Shown one piece after another: positions 1 through 6,408 of a DNA stretch of 8,664 nt (its first letter is position 1; each line of letters opens with the position of its first letter). The notes beneath the pieces are model-generated. The model had not been told where the DNA came from, did not search any database, and was given only the letters and a program-made list of their open reading frames with translations. Source of the stretch: Alkaliphilus sp. (GTDB taxonomy: Bacteria; Bacillota; Clostridia; Peptostreptococcales; Natronincolaceae); NCBI GenBank assembly GCA_023230535.1, contig JALNXC010000037.1, positions 1 through 8,664 of the forward strand, in the 5' to 3' direction. A program made the translations under genes and the position numbers.

Positions 1-223
1 AAACTTTGTCCTCTACGATAGCATTGGTAGATACCGTGGTGCTTAAGTTTATCCTTTTAATTTTAGATTTATCACGATCTTCCAGCAGTACGTTCAGGGT
101 ACCCCAGATGGATTCAAACAAATTATCCCTGTCGGTAGGCTGTTTCACTGTCTTTAATATTTTTCCGTCTTCTACAATAACTGCATCTATATTAGTTCCT
201 CCCATATCTAAACCTACAATCAA
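1..223 (-). CDS. Hydantoinase/oxoprolinase family protein, N-terminal fragment
   Basis: The first 74 codons of a gene that runs off the left edge of the window. Residues 3-11 read VGLDMGGTN, the phosphate-1-type ATP-binding motif that opens the hydantoinase A/5-oxoprolinase (ASKHA-fold) proteins. Residues 61-70 read STTVSTNAIV, matching the family's conserved S/T-rich segment ahead of its second nucleotide-binding motif. Members hydrolyse cyclic amides such as hydantoins or 5-oxoproline, usually with ATP, in the cytoplasm. The substrate cannot be told from this fragment. The start is a TTG at 223-221: an in-frame TGA lies two codons upstream, and a strong AGGAGGGG site (238-231) sits 7 bases before the TTG. 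It has its own promoter (288-260) and is divergent from the glutamate-synthase-like gene. A general ASKHA sugar kinase is less likely because of the GGTN and STTVSTNA pair. Confidence 0.82.
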   Translation of the reverse strand, partial: MIVGLDMGGTNIDAVIVEDGKILKTVKQPTDRDNLFESIWGTLNVLLEDRDKSKIKRINLSTTVSTNAIVEDKV

Positions 224-259
224 TTTTCAACCCCTCCTTATATTGTAATGTTTAACTAC

Positions 260-288
260 ATTGTATGCCTTAGACAAAATATTATCAA
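260..288 (-). promoter_or_regulatory. Sigma-A-type promoter for the hydantoinase/oxoprolinase gene
   Basis: On the minus strand, TTGATA (288-283, 5 of 6 to consensus) is followed after exactly 17 bases by TACAAT (265-260, 5 of 6). Transcription would start near 253, giving a leader of about 30 bases that contains the strong ribosome site at 238-231 before the TTG start. Position, spacing and match all fit. It has not been shown experimentally. Confidence 0.72.
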
Positions 289-314
289 GTCAGTTTTGGT
301 TTGCGGTATCATAT

Positions 315-332
315 GAAAAATTATAATTTTTC
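315..332. promoter_or_regulatory. Perfect 18-bp palindrome, candidate operator between divergent promoters
   Basis: GAAAAATTATAATTTTTC is an exact inverted repeat with no loop. A second, offset pair, TATGAA (312-317) and TTCATA (333-338), frames the same stretch. Its centre (323.5) lies within 3 bases of the midpoint (321) between the -35 boxes of the two divergent promoters (288-283 minus, 354-359 plus), which suits a dimeric regulator controlling both genes. The sequence is very AT-rich, so chance symmetry is possible, and no regulator gene lies in the window. Confidence 0.4.
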
Positions 333-353
333 TTCATAAATGAGATTTTGTTA

Positions 354-382
354 TTGACATAATAAAATCGGATAGATATGTT
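354..382 (+). promoter_or_regulatory. Probable promoter for the glutamate-synthase-like gene
   Basis: A perfect -35 box TTGACA (354-359) is followed after 17 bases by TATGTT (377-382, 4 of 6 to TATAAT). It would give a leader of about 145 bases before the ATG at 537. A second weaker candidate lies closer to the gene: TGGACA (433-438) with TAATAT (457-462) at 18-base spacing. I could not fit the leader 390-520 to a known riboswitch. It is AT-rich and contains one 14-bp palindrome, AATAAAATTTTATT, at 444-457. Confidence 0.5.
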
Positions 383-536
383 AAAATAAGATATTATTTT
401 TAAATTTCTCAATGGCTCATATTTCATATATTTGGACAGTGAGAATAAAATTTTATTAATATATAAAAGATATGATAAAATATTGTTGAGGGATTTTGGT
501 TGAATTACGAAATACGATGAGGAGGGGGAAATTATT

Positions 537-2057
537 ATGACTTACTCACCTGAGTTATCATCCGCATTTAATGACACATATCTCAGAAGCCGTCATGTTT
601 CACCGCAATCGGGCATGTGTTCTTTTTGTACGGAAGAATGTGAAGGGACATGTGAGATTGCCTTGGCGGCGGTTTTGGGGGCACAGACGGTATATCCGAC
701 AAATACGGGAGCCAATCAGATTGCTTCTGAAAAAGATTATCCGATCGATTTTTCGCATTTTAATATCAATGGACGTGTCTTTGGGGCTGTCGGAGCCAAT
801 GCAAGTTATGAAGAAGCTACTATATATCATGTAAAATTGGAGAGGGAATTCGGGGAATTTAATCCTGTTAAACTGACCATGCCGATTATTTTACCCGCTC
901 TTATTAAATTAAACTGGAAAGATTATTTTGGTGGGGCGGCGATGGCGGGAGTGGTCTGTGTAATCGGTGAAGGTGCCAGGGACAGGGATCCGAAGCTTAG
1001 AATTGAAAATGGCAGGGTGACAGGATTCCCTATTTTAAAAACCATGTTAGATTCTTTTCGAAAATATTATAGGGGTTACGGGCAAATTGTACTGCAGTGC
1101 AATGTTGAAGACGATATGCTCGGGGTCCCCGAATTTGCAATAAAAAAATATGGTGCGGAAGCGATTGAATTTAAATTTGGACAGGGCGCAAAGGGGACTC
1201 AGCCGGTAGTCAGAATAAAGGACAGGGAACAGGCACTGAAAAAACAGGGGATGGGCGAGTTGGTTTTGCCGAATCCCATGGATCCTGAAATAATAAAGGC
1301 ATATGAGGAGGGAACATGTCCGAATTTTTATTCCTATGCAAGGTTGCCTCTGTGGGATGAGGATTATTTGATTCCCCGGATTGAGGAACTGAGGGGTATG
1401 GGAGCCAAAAACATCTACTTTAAAATGGCCGGGTATGATTTAAAGGATTTAGAAAAGGTGATATTGATCGGAAGCAAGGCGCGGGTTGATATGATTACCT
1501 TTGACGGGGCGGGCGGGGGCAGCGGGTATAGCCCGAATAAAATGATGAACGAGTGGAGTCTGCCTACCGTAGTGCTGGAAGATGCTGTTTGTACTATTAT
1601 AAACAAATTAAAATCCGAAGGTCATTGGATCCCGGCTATTACGATTACAGGCGGGTTCAGTTCCGAGGACCAGGTATTCAAATCCCTGGCCTATGGTGAC
1701 GGAATAGTCACTGCCGTAGGTCTGTGCCGGGCATCTATGACAGCTGCAATGACGGGTAAAAAAATTGGAGATATGATTAAAGCAGGGAATATACCTAAAA
1801 ATTTAAAAAAATATGGGAATACTGTAGAGGAGATATACGGAGATTTAGCCGATCTGAGGGCCATATACGGTAAAAAAGCAGATAAATTTTCTTTAGGTGC
1901 GGTGGGAGTGTTTTCTTATCTGAACAAAATAGCTTTCGGAATAAAGCATTTTGCGGCATTAAATCGTAAATTTGACATTTCATATCTGGACAGAAATGAT
2001 TTGATTCCTCTGACGCGCGGGGCTAAGGATTTACTCAAGGGGAAATGGTTCGAATAA
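537..2057 (+). CDS. Stand-alone FMN-binding glutamate-synthase-like protein with an N-terminal tetracysteine motif
   Basis: A 506-residue protein resembling the FMN/2-oxoglutarate (synthase) domain of glutamate synthase, a TIM-barrel flavoprotein. The diagnostic glycine loop is present as DGAGGGSGYSP (residues 323-333), comparable to the DGHDGGTGASP-type motif of true synthases, with ITGGF and a GDGI-VG segment (about 375-396) following as expected. There is no N-terminal glutamine amidotransferase domain and no C-terminal beta-helix. No NAD(P)H-oxidising small subunit is encoded next door, so ordinary NADPH-dependent glutamate synthesis is not assured. The canonical 3Fe-4S cysteine trio after the barrel is missing: only C397 remains in LCRASM. 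Instead residues 28-39 carry C28-x2-C31-x3-C35-x3-C39, a possible Fe-S or zinc site. The start is fixed by GAGGAGGGGG (519-528) ahead of the ATG. The true reaction is unknown; an electron-transfer-fed amidotransferase-type oxidoreductase is one possibility. Confidence 0.85.
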   Translation: MTYSPELSSAFNDTYLRSRHVSPQSGMCSFCTEECEGTCEIALAAVLGAQTVYPTNTGANQIASEKDYPIDFSHFNINGRVFGAVGANASYEEATIYHVKLEREFGEFNPVKLTMPIILPALIKLNWKDYFGGAAMAGVVCVIGEGARDRDPKLRIENGRVTGFPILKTMLDSFRKYYRGYGQIVLQCNVEDDMLGVPEFAIKKYGAEAIEFKFGQGAKGTQPVVRIKDREQALKKQGMGELVLPNPMDPEIIKAYEEGTCPNFYSYARLPLWDEDYLIPRIEELRGMGAKNIYFKMAGYDLKDLEKVILIGSKARVDMITFDGAGGGSGYSPNKMMNEWSLPTVVLEDAVCTIINKLKSEGHWIPAITITGGFSSEDQVFKSLAYGDGIVTAVGLCRASMTAAMTGKKIGDMIKAGNIPKNLKKYGNTVEEIYGDLADLRAIYGKKADKFSLGAVGVFSYLNKIAFGIKHFAALNRKFDISYLDRNDLIPLTRGAKDLLKGKWFE

Positions 2058-2170
2058 AGTAGCCACGGCTGATAGATGATCGGTTTTAACTTGGCAAGAT
2101 ATGTGCCGGGGTGCTGCCGTCTCATCAAAAATAATATAGCTGTTTGCCCTGTGTTGCCGGCGCAGAATAT
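2058..2170. other. GC-rich, structured intergenic island of unknown origin
   Basis: This stretch is 54 of 113 G+C (48%), while the rest of the same gap (2171-2277) is 22 of 107 (21%). It can fold into a nested structure: GATGA (2075-2079) pairs with TCATC (2122-2126), CGG (2081-2083) with CCG (2117-2119), and inside that GGCA (2093-2096) with TGCC (2104-2107). A GCCGGC palindrome lies at 2156-2161. No run of T follows any of these stems, so it is not a standard intrinsic terminator. A 43-codon open frame at 2076-2207 has no ribosome site and I recognise nothing in it. It could be a dispersed intergenic repeat, a decayed gene remnant or a structured 3' end. Confidence 0.35.
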
Positions 2171-2277
2171 GGATATATTAAAGTATATAACCAAGGTTGG
2201 TAAATAATTTAAATATTTATTAAATGCGAAAATTATTTATCCATAATATAAAATAGATTGAGTAGGAGATATGTCAT

Positions 2278-4890
2278 ATGCACACAAAAGAAAAGGATAT
2301 TATATTAAAGGAGTTAAACACAAACGTAGAAAGAGGCCTCACTGAAGAAGAAGTAGCCGAAAGACAAAAAAGGGGTAGAAATGAGTTGACGGCAGCCAAG
2401 CCCAGGTCCTTATTTTTGAAATTTTTGGATCAGCTAAACGACCCTATGATATTTATATTGATTGCGGCCGCAGGTATTTCCACTATTATGGAAGAGATAA
2501 GCGATGCCATTATAATATTAGTGGTAATAGCAATAAACGCGATAGTGGGTTTTGTACAGGAAGACAAGGCACAAAAATCTTTGGATGCCCTGAAGAAACT
2601 GTCTACACCCAAGACAACGGTAAAGAGGGGCGGCATCTTAAAGGAGATTCCTATTGAGGAATTGGTTGTGGGTGATATCGTTACTATTAAGGCAGGGGGT
2701 TATATTCCCGCAGATTTAAGGCTTGTAGAGGCGGCAAACTTAAGGATAGACGAGTCTATACTGACCGGAGAATCCGTCCCGGTGGAGAAAATAGACGGTA
2801 TTATTGTTGAAGAAAATACAGCCTTAGGAGATTTAAAAAATATGGCCTTTATGTCCAGTTATGCCACTTACGGCAGGGGTGTCGGTGTTGTTACATCTAT
2901 CGGCATGGATACGGAAGTTGGAAAAATAGCCGCTATGCTGGATAAAGCAGATCAAATCAAAACACCGCTTCAGGGAAGATTGGAAAGATTGAGCAAATAT
3001 CTGGGAGCAGGGGCGCTTATAATCTGTATATTGATATTTGGAATAGCTGTTATACAGGGTAAGGAACCTATGGAGATGCTTTTAGTATCCATATCCCTTG
3101 CAGTTGCCATAATCCCCGAAGGGTTACCGGCCGTAATTACGGTCGTGCTGGCTTTAGGTGTACAGAGAATGATAAGGCGGAATGTTATAGTAAAAAAATT
3201 ACCGGCTGTAGAAACTTTAGGTTCCGTTGATGTCATATGTTCGGATAAAACCGGAACTATCACACAGAATAAAATGAAAGTAACTGAGGTATATCATAAC
3301 GGGAGATTAAAAACTGTGGGAGGACTGACGGAAAGGGACAGACTGTTGGTGCATGGTTTTATGTTATGCAATGATGCCGACAACGAAGGGGATTCAGTGG
3401 GGGACCCTACGGAAACAGCCCTTTTAGATATGGGGGATATTTTATCGATAAAGAAGAGTGATATAGACAGGAAATTTCCTCGTATAGATGAAATACCCTT
3501 CGACTCTGATAGAAAGATGATGACTACTGTGAATAAATACAATGGAAAGGAAATTATATTTACCAAGGGAGCTCTGGATTTTGTATTGCGGCAGGTTACT
3601 CATATACTATTGGATAATGTGAGATTGCCTATCGAAGATTATAAAGATAGAATTTATAACAGTGCCTTCGAAATGTCGGCGAAAGCCCTACGAGTATTAG
3701 CCTTGGCATACAGAGAAAAAGATTGTACGGGCTGTAAAGATAAAGAAGGCTATGAAAACAATTTAGTTTTCATAGGATTAGCCGGTATGATAGACCCTCC
3801 GAGAGAGGAGGTAGGGGAGGCCGTACAAAAATGTTATGATGCGGGGATCAGGACTGTGATGATAACCGGGGATCATAAAAATACGGCCTTTGCCGTAGCT
3901 AAGGAAGTAGGGATCAGTCAAAATATAGAACAAGTGATGGACGGGCGGTCCCTGTCAACTATAACACAGGAAGAATTAAATGAAGTAATAGATGATTATA
4001 GGGTATTTGCCAGGGTGCGGCCCGAACATAAGGTAATGATAGTAAAAGCCCTGCAGTCCAAGGATTATATTGTTTCCATGACCGGTGACGGGGTAAATGA
4101 TGCCCCTTCCCTAAAAGCGGCTAATATTGGTGTTGCGATGGGAATTACGGGCAGTGACGTATCTAAGGAAGCTTCGGATATGATTCTGACCGATGATAAT
4201 TTTGCTACTATTGTTAAGGCAGTTGAAGAGGGCAGAAATATATATAATAATATTAAAAAAACTATTTTATTTTTGTTATCCAGTAACCTTGGAGAGCTCT
4301 TTGTATTATTTACGGCCATAACACTGAACTGGCCTATTCCACTAAAACCCATTCATATATTATGGGTAAACTTAATCACAGATACATTACCTGCATTATC
4401 CTTAGGTGTGGACCCTGTAAGTGCAGATGTAATGAAGGAAAAACCGAGGAGCCGGGATGAAAATATTTTTAGCAGGGGCAGATTGATATATTTAATTTTA
4501 AACGCTGCTTTTATAGGTGCGATCACCTTGGCAGTTTTTCAATATGGATTAAAGGGCAGAAGTTTAGCGTACGGTCAAACTATGGCATTTCTGGTCCTCA
4601 GTACAAGCCAGCTATTTCATTCCATCAACAATAGAAATTTAAAGCAGTCAATTTTTAAGGCGGGCATGTCAAAAAATAAATTTTTAAACTATTCCATAAT
4701 AACCGGGATAGTTTTACAGGTAATCATAGTACAAATACCTGCTTTAAACAAAGCCTTCGGTACCGTGCCGTTAAATTTTATAGATTGGGTTATAGTTGTG
4801 GCAATTTCTTTATCTATAATTTTAGTCAATGAGATTGGAAAAGCATTATTGAATCATGTATGTTACAAAACCCCGATGAATAAGAATTAA
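2278..4890 (+). CDS. P-type cation-transporting ATPase, probably Ca2+ (P2A/PacL-SERCA type)
   Basis: A complete 870-residue pump of normal length. Motifs in order: TGES (163-166) of the actuator domain; PEGLP (280-284) in M4; phosphorylated D323 in SDKTGT; GDPTE (375-379) and KGA (430-432) of the nucleotide-binding domain; TGD (530-532) and GDGVNDAP (603-610) of the phosphorylation domain. About ten membrane segments are arranged 2+2+6. Aligned by eye to SERCA, site II is fully kept: V276, A277, I279, E281 in M4 and N698, D702 in M6. For site I, N670, E673, T701 and D702 are kept, but the M8 glutamate is replaced by Q778 (STSQLF). It therefore most likely exports Ca2+ across the cytoplasmic membrane using ATP; Mn2+ cannot be excluded. 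The start is the ATG at 2278 with AGGAG at 2264-2268; the ATG at 2271 is in another frame. No good promoter was found in the AT-rich 2171-2260. Confidence 0.93.
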   Translation: MHTKEKDIILKELNTNVERGLTEEEVAERQKRGRNELTAAKPRSLFLKFLDQLNDPMIFILIAAAGISTIMEEISDAIIILVVIAINAIVGFVQEDKAQKSLDALKKLSTPKTTVKRGGILKEIPIEELVVGDIVTIKAGGYIPADLRLVEAANLRIDESILTGESVPVEKIDGIIVEENTALGDLKNMAFMSSYATYGRGVGVVTSIGMDTEVGKIAAMLDKADQIKTPLQGRLERLSKYLGAGALIICILIFGIAVIQGKEPMEMLLVSISLAVAIIPEGLPAVITVVLALGVQRMIRRNVIVKKLPAVETLGSVDVICSDKTGTITQNKMKVTEVYHNGRLKTVGGLTERDRLLVHGFMLCNDADNEGDSVGDPTETALLDMGDILSIKKSDIDRKFPRIDEIPFDSDRKMMTTVNKYNGKEIIFTKGALDFVLRQVTHILLDNVRLPIEDYKDRIYNSAFEMSAKALRVLALAYREKDCTGCKDKEGYENNLVFIGLAGMIDPPREEVGEAVQKCYDAGIRTVMITGDHKNTAFAVAKEVGISQNIEQVMDGRSLSTITQEELNEVIDDYRVFARVRPEHKVMIVKALQSKDYIVSMTGDGVNDAPSLKAANIGVAMGITGSDVSKEASDMILTDDNFATIVKAVEEGRNIYNNIKKTILFLLSSNLGELFVLFTAITLNWPIPLKPIHILWVNLITDTLPALSLGVDPVSADVMKEKPRSRDENIFSRGRLIYLILNAAFIGAITLAVFQYGLKGRSLAYGQTMAFLVLSTSQLFHSINNRNLKQSIFKAGMSKNKFLNYSIITGIVLQVIIVQIPALNKAFGTVPLNFIDWVIVVAISLSIILVNEIGKALLNHVCYKTPMNKN

Positions 4891-4938
4891 AAAGGTAGCA
4901 TAAAATCTTAGTAAAGTAAGAGTGGAGGGGGTTTTGCA

Positions 4939-5259
4939 TTGTTTAATATAAAAATTAACTATAATGCTAAAAGCAGATATGGGTATATAAAGGGGGAGAT
5001 TGACAGCTTTACCTGGTTTGCACTGGTTCATAAGGAGGATGTTGAATTTGGAATTAGCCCCGAAAACTTAGAGATGGGAAGCGGAAGGGTATCCAGATTA
5101 TGTTTATACAAGGACATACCCATGTCGAATTATACAAAAAGATTGATATATGCTAATTATAGGAGGGGTTGGGATGTTTTTAATAAGAGTTATGAAAAGA
5201 TGGTACTGGATTTGGTAAGTTATTTGGATAGAATATATTCTATAAAGGCGGTAAAATAA
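4939..5259 (+). CDS. Small protein of unknown function (106 residues)
   Basis: The start is a TTG at 4939, preceded by a strong GGAGGGGG site (4924-4931). The only in-frame codons between it and an upstream stop (4912) are not start codons. The product is soluble-looking, with no signal peptide or membrane segment. It is rich in aromatic residues, with G-Y-I-x-G-E-I (15-21), SFTWFALVH (23-31), a FGIS segment (37-40), G-R-V-S-R-L (49-54) and a Y-R-R-G-W-D motif (74-79). The spaced pattern of an FxW/FxALV strand, GI, GRVSxL and RGWD looks like a compact beta domain that I have seen in short uncharacterised Firmicutes proteins, but I cannot name a function. It lies 48 bases after the ATPase gene with no terminator between, so it is probably co-transcribed. 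Whether it affects the pump is unknown. Confidence 0.72.
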   Translation: MFNIKINYNAKSRYGYIKGEIDSFTWFALVHKEDVEFGISPENLEMGSGRVSRLCLYKDIPMSNYTKRLIYANYRRGWDVFNKSYEKMVLDLVSYLDRIYSIKAVK

Positions 5260-5455
5260 AATTTTCGGGCAATATGGTTTCAAAGTATTTTTTATTCGAT
5301 GTTGTAAGAGCAGTAAAGGGTTTTAAAAATCTGATAAAATAAATTATGTCGAAATTTGCAGATAGATTGTTTAATCTCATATATATGTTGCGGAATTTAT
5401 GCCATATGGTATTATTTATATTATTATAATAGTTTCGAAAAGGAGTGCAACAATA

Positions 5456-5998
5456 ATGAATTTACCAAATATTATAACGGTTCTACGTTTTGCACTTGTA
5501 CCGATATTTATAAAGGTATTTTTTTCTTCTTTGGAAAAAAGTTTATTATATTCTATTTTAATATTTCTTTTAGCGGGTATAACAGATATTTTGGATGGGT
5601 ATATAGCCCGGAAATATGATCTTATAACCAGATGGGGACAGGCTATGGACCCCCTGGCAGATAAGCTCATGCAATTGACGGTGCTTGTTTGTTTTGCAAT
5701 TAAACAATTCATACCTTTATGGGTTATAATTGTATACGGGATAAAAGAGCTCCTGATGATATTTGGCGGTATTTTTTTATATGCTAAAAAAGATAAGATG
5801 GTACTGCCGGCAAATTCATATGGGAAGGTAGCCACTGTAATTTTTTATATCGCTATTTTAGCAATAGCATTTAGCTTTACATACGGCAAGTTATTGATGA
5901 TAATCGCGGTTTTATTTGCATTATATGCATTTGTACGTTATTTTATTATAGGGATAAAATATATAAAGGAGTTTCCGTCATCTGAAATTTTAGATTAA
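5456..5998 (+). CDS. pgsA: CDP-diacylglycerol--glycerol-3-phosphate 3-phosphatidyltransferase (PGP synthase)
   Basis: A 180-residue integral membrane enzyme of the CDP-alcohol phosphatidyltransferase family. It joins glycerol-3-phosphate to CDP-diacylglycerol, making phosphatidylglycerophosphate, the committed step to phosphatidylglycerol and cardiolipin. The full signature D-G-x2-A-R-x8-G-x3-D-x3-D is present as D47, G48, A51, R52, G61, D65 and D69, with the extra upstream D44. These residues bind divalent metal and CDP. About five or six hydrophobic segments follow, and the GK pair at 123-124 is typical of this branch. I chose the ATG at 5456 because AGGAG (5441-5445) lies 10 bases upstream and the product begins MNLPNIITVLR, as PgsA proteins do. 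An ATG at 5399 would add 19 residues with no ribosome site. No clear promoter is visible in 5260-5455. Other CDP-alcohol transferases are possible but less likely at this length. Confidence 0.9.
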   Translation: MNLPNIITVLRFALVPIFIKVFFSSLEKSLLYSILIFLLAGITDILDGYIARKYDLITRWGQAMDPLADKLMQLTVLVCFAIKQFIPLWVIIVYGIKELLMIFGGIFLYAKKDKMVLPANSYGKVATVIFYIAILAIAFSFTYGKLLMIIAVLFALYAFVRYFIIGIKYIKEFPSSEILD

Positions 5999-6016
5999 CA
6001 GATGCCATGGATCTAA

Positions 6017-6039
6017 CCGATATAAAACAATTGTATCGG
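6017..6039. other. Hairpin downstream of pgsA without a T-run
   Basis: CCGATAT (6017-6023) pairs with GTATCGG (6033-6039), seven pairs including one U-G, with a 9-base loop, starting 18 bases after the pgsA stop. The bases after it are GGGATAATTTGG rather than a T-run, so it is not a standard intrinsic terminator. It may still mark or protect the 3' end of the upstream transcript. Confidence 0.25.
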
Positions 6040-6092
6040 GGGATAATTTGGTTTCATATATGGGCACCTATATATACGTATATCAACATATA

Positions 6093-6121
6093 TTGACAAA
6101 TACTTTTTAAATCATTATAAT
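6093..6121 (+). promoter_or_regulatory. Perfect-consensus sigma-A promoter of the valS T-box transcript
   Basis: TTGACA (6093-6098) and TATAAT (6116-6121) are both exact consensus hexamers, separated by the ideal 17 bases. Transcription should start near 6128, just ahead of T-box Stem I. An unregulated strong promoter is what one expects when control is exerted later, by attenuation in the leader. valS is therefore its own transcription unit, separate from pgsA. Confidence 0.92.
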
Positions 6122-6127
6122 AAATAT

Positions 6128-6390
6128 TAGTTTTATAAGCATAAACAACAATGATGAAAAAGAGTAGATAACATAATCCCTTAAGAGAGAAAGACTCATG
6201 GCTGGAAGGTTTTTTAGGGCAATGGTTATTGAAGGTAGTTTCGGAGTTTCTACATTGAAAAGAGTAGATGTAGACGGGTAAACCGTTATATTTATCGAGT
6301 GTTTATTTACATATTTTTCAGTAAGTAAAAATTAAGGTGGTACCGCGAATATATTCCTCGCCCTTATTTTGATTTTAGGCGAGGTTTTTT
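6128..6390 (+). promoter_or_regulatory. T-box riboswitch leader, valine-specific (GTA specifier)
   Basis: The conserved T-box element AAGGTGGTACCGCG is at 6334-6347. The Stem I specifier loop can be drawn from the sequence: ATAAC (6168-6172) pairs with GTTAT (6225-6229) above it and GAAA (6156-6159) with TTTC (6239-6242) below. AGTA (6163-6166) lies opposite GAA (6231-6233). The codon after GAA plus one base is GTA (6235-6237), read by tRNA-Val(UAC). CAAT (6149-6152) with ATTG (6254-6257) closes the base. ACGG (6274-6277) and CCGT (6283-6286) form a linker hairpin, probably Stem III. The antiterminator has helix A1 TAAGG/CCTTA (6333-6337/6362-6366), helix A2 GCGA/TCGC (6345-6348/6358-6361) and a 7-base bulge TGGTACC (6338-6344), whose TGGT can pair with the ACCA end of uncharged tRNA. 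Uncharged tRNA-Val should thus raise valS expression. Confidence 0.95.
6356..6390 (+). terminator. T-box-controlled intrinsic terminator
   Basis: CCTCGCC (6356-6362) pairs with GGCGAGG (6378-6384) around a 15-base loop and is followed by six T (6385-6390). The left arm overlaps the 3' halves of both antiterminator helices (6358-6366), so the two structures exclude each other. This is the off state of the valS leader when tRNA-Val is charged. Confidence 0.93.
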
Positions 6391-6408
6391 ATTTAGGAGG
6401 AATAAAAA

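Noticed and set aside
6..248. A plus-strand open frame at the left edge
   Set aside because: It is antisense to the hydantoinase/oxoprolinase fragment, which has family motifs, a ribosome site and a promoter.
1916..2194. A 92-codon minus-strand open frame crossing the end of the glutamate-synthase-like gene and the GC-rich island
   Set aside because: About half of it lies antisense to a well-supported gene, there is no convincing ribosome site, and no motif is recognisable. The island may still be a repeat.
2076..2207. A 43-codon open frame beginning with ATG on the plus strand in the gap after the glutamate-synthase-like gene
   Set aside because: There is no ribosome site upstream, the product is not recognisable, and the composition changes abruptly in the middle of the frame.
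2271..2273. An ATG seven bases before the ATPase start
   Set aside because: It is out of frame with the ATPase and too close to the ribosome site. The ATG at 2278 reads into the full protein.
4906..4921. A small hairpin (TCTTA/TAAGA) between the ATPase and the 106-residue gene, considered as a terminator
   Set aside because: It has only five A/T-rich pairs and no T-run follows. It is too weak to separate the two genes.
5399..5455. A 19-codon upstream extension of pgsA to an ATG at 5399
   Set aside because: No ribosome site precedes 5399, while AGGAG at 5441-5445 suits the ATG at 5456, where the typical PgsA N-terminus begins.
5260..5455. Candidate promoters in the gap before pgsA, such as a TATAAT at 5425-5430
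   Set aside because: No acceptable -35 box lies 16-18 bases upstream of this -10 match, and TATAAT-like words are frequent by chance in such AT-rich DNA.
5416..5835. A 139-codon minus-strand open frame across pgsA
   Set aside because: It is antisense to a gene with the complete CDP-alcohol transferase signature, and it has no supporting signals.
6246..6248. GTT as an alternative valine specifier codon
   Set aside because: It lies below the specifier loop in the K-turn/basal part of Stem I. GTA at 6235-6237 has the correct spacing after GAA opposite AGTA.
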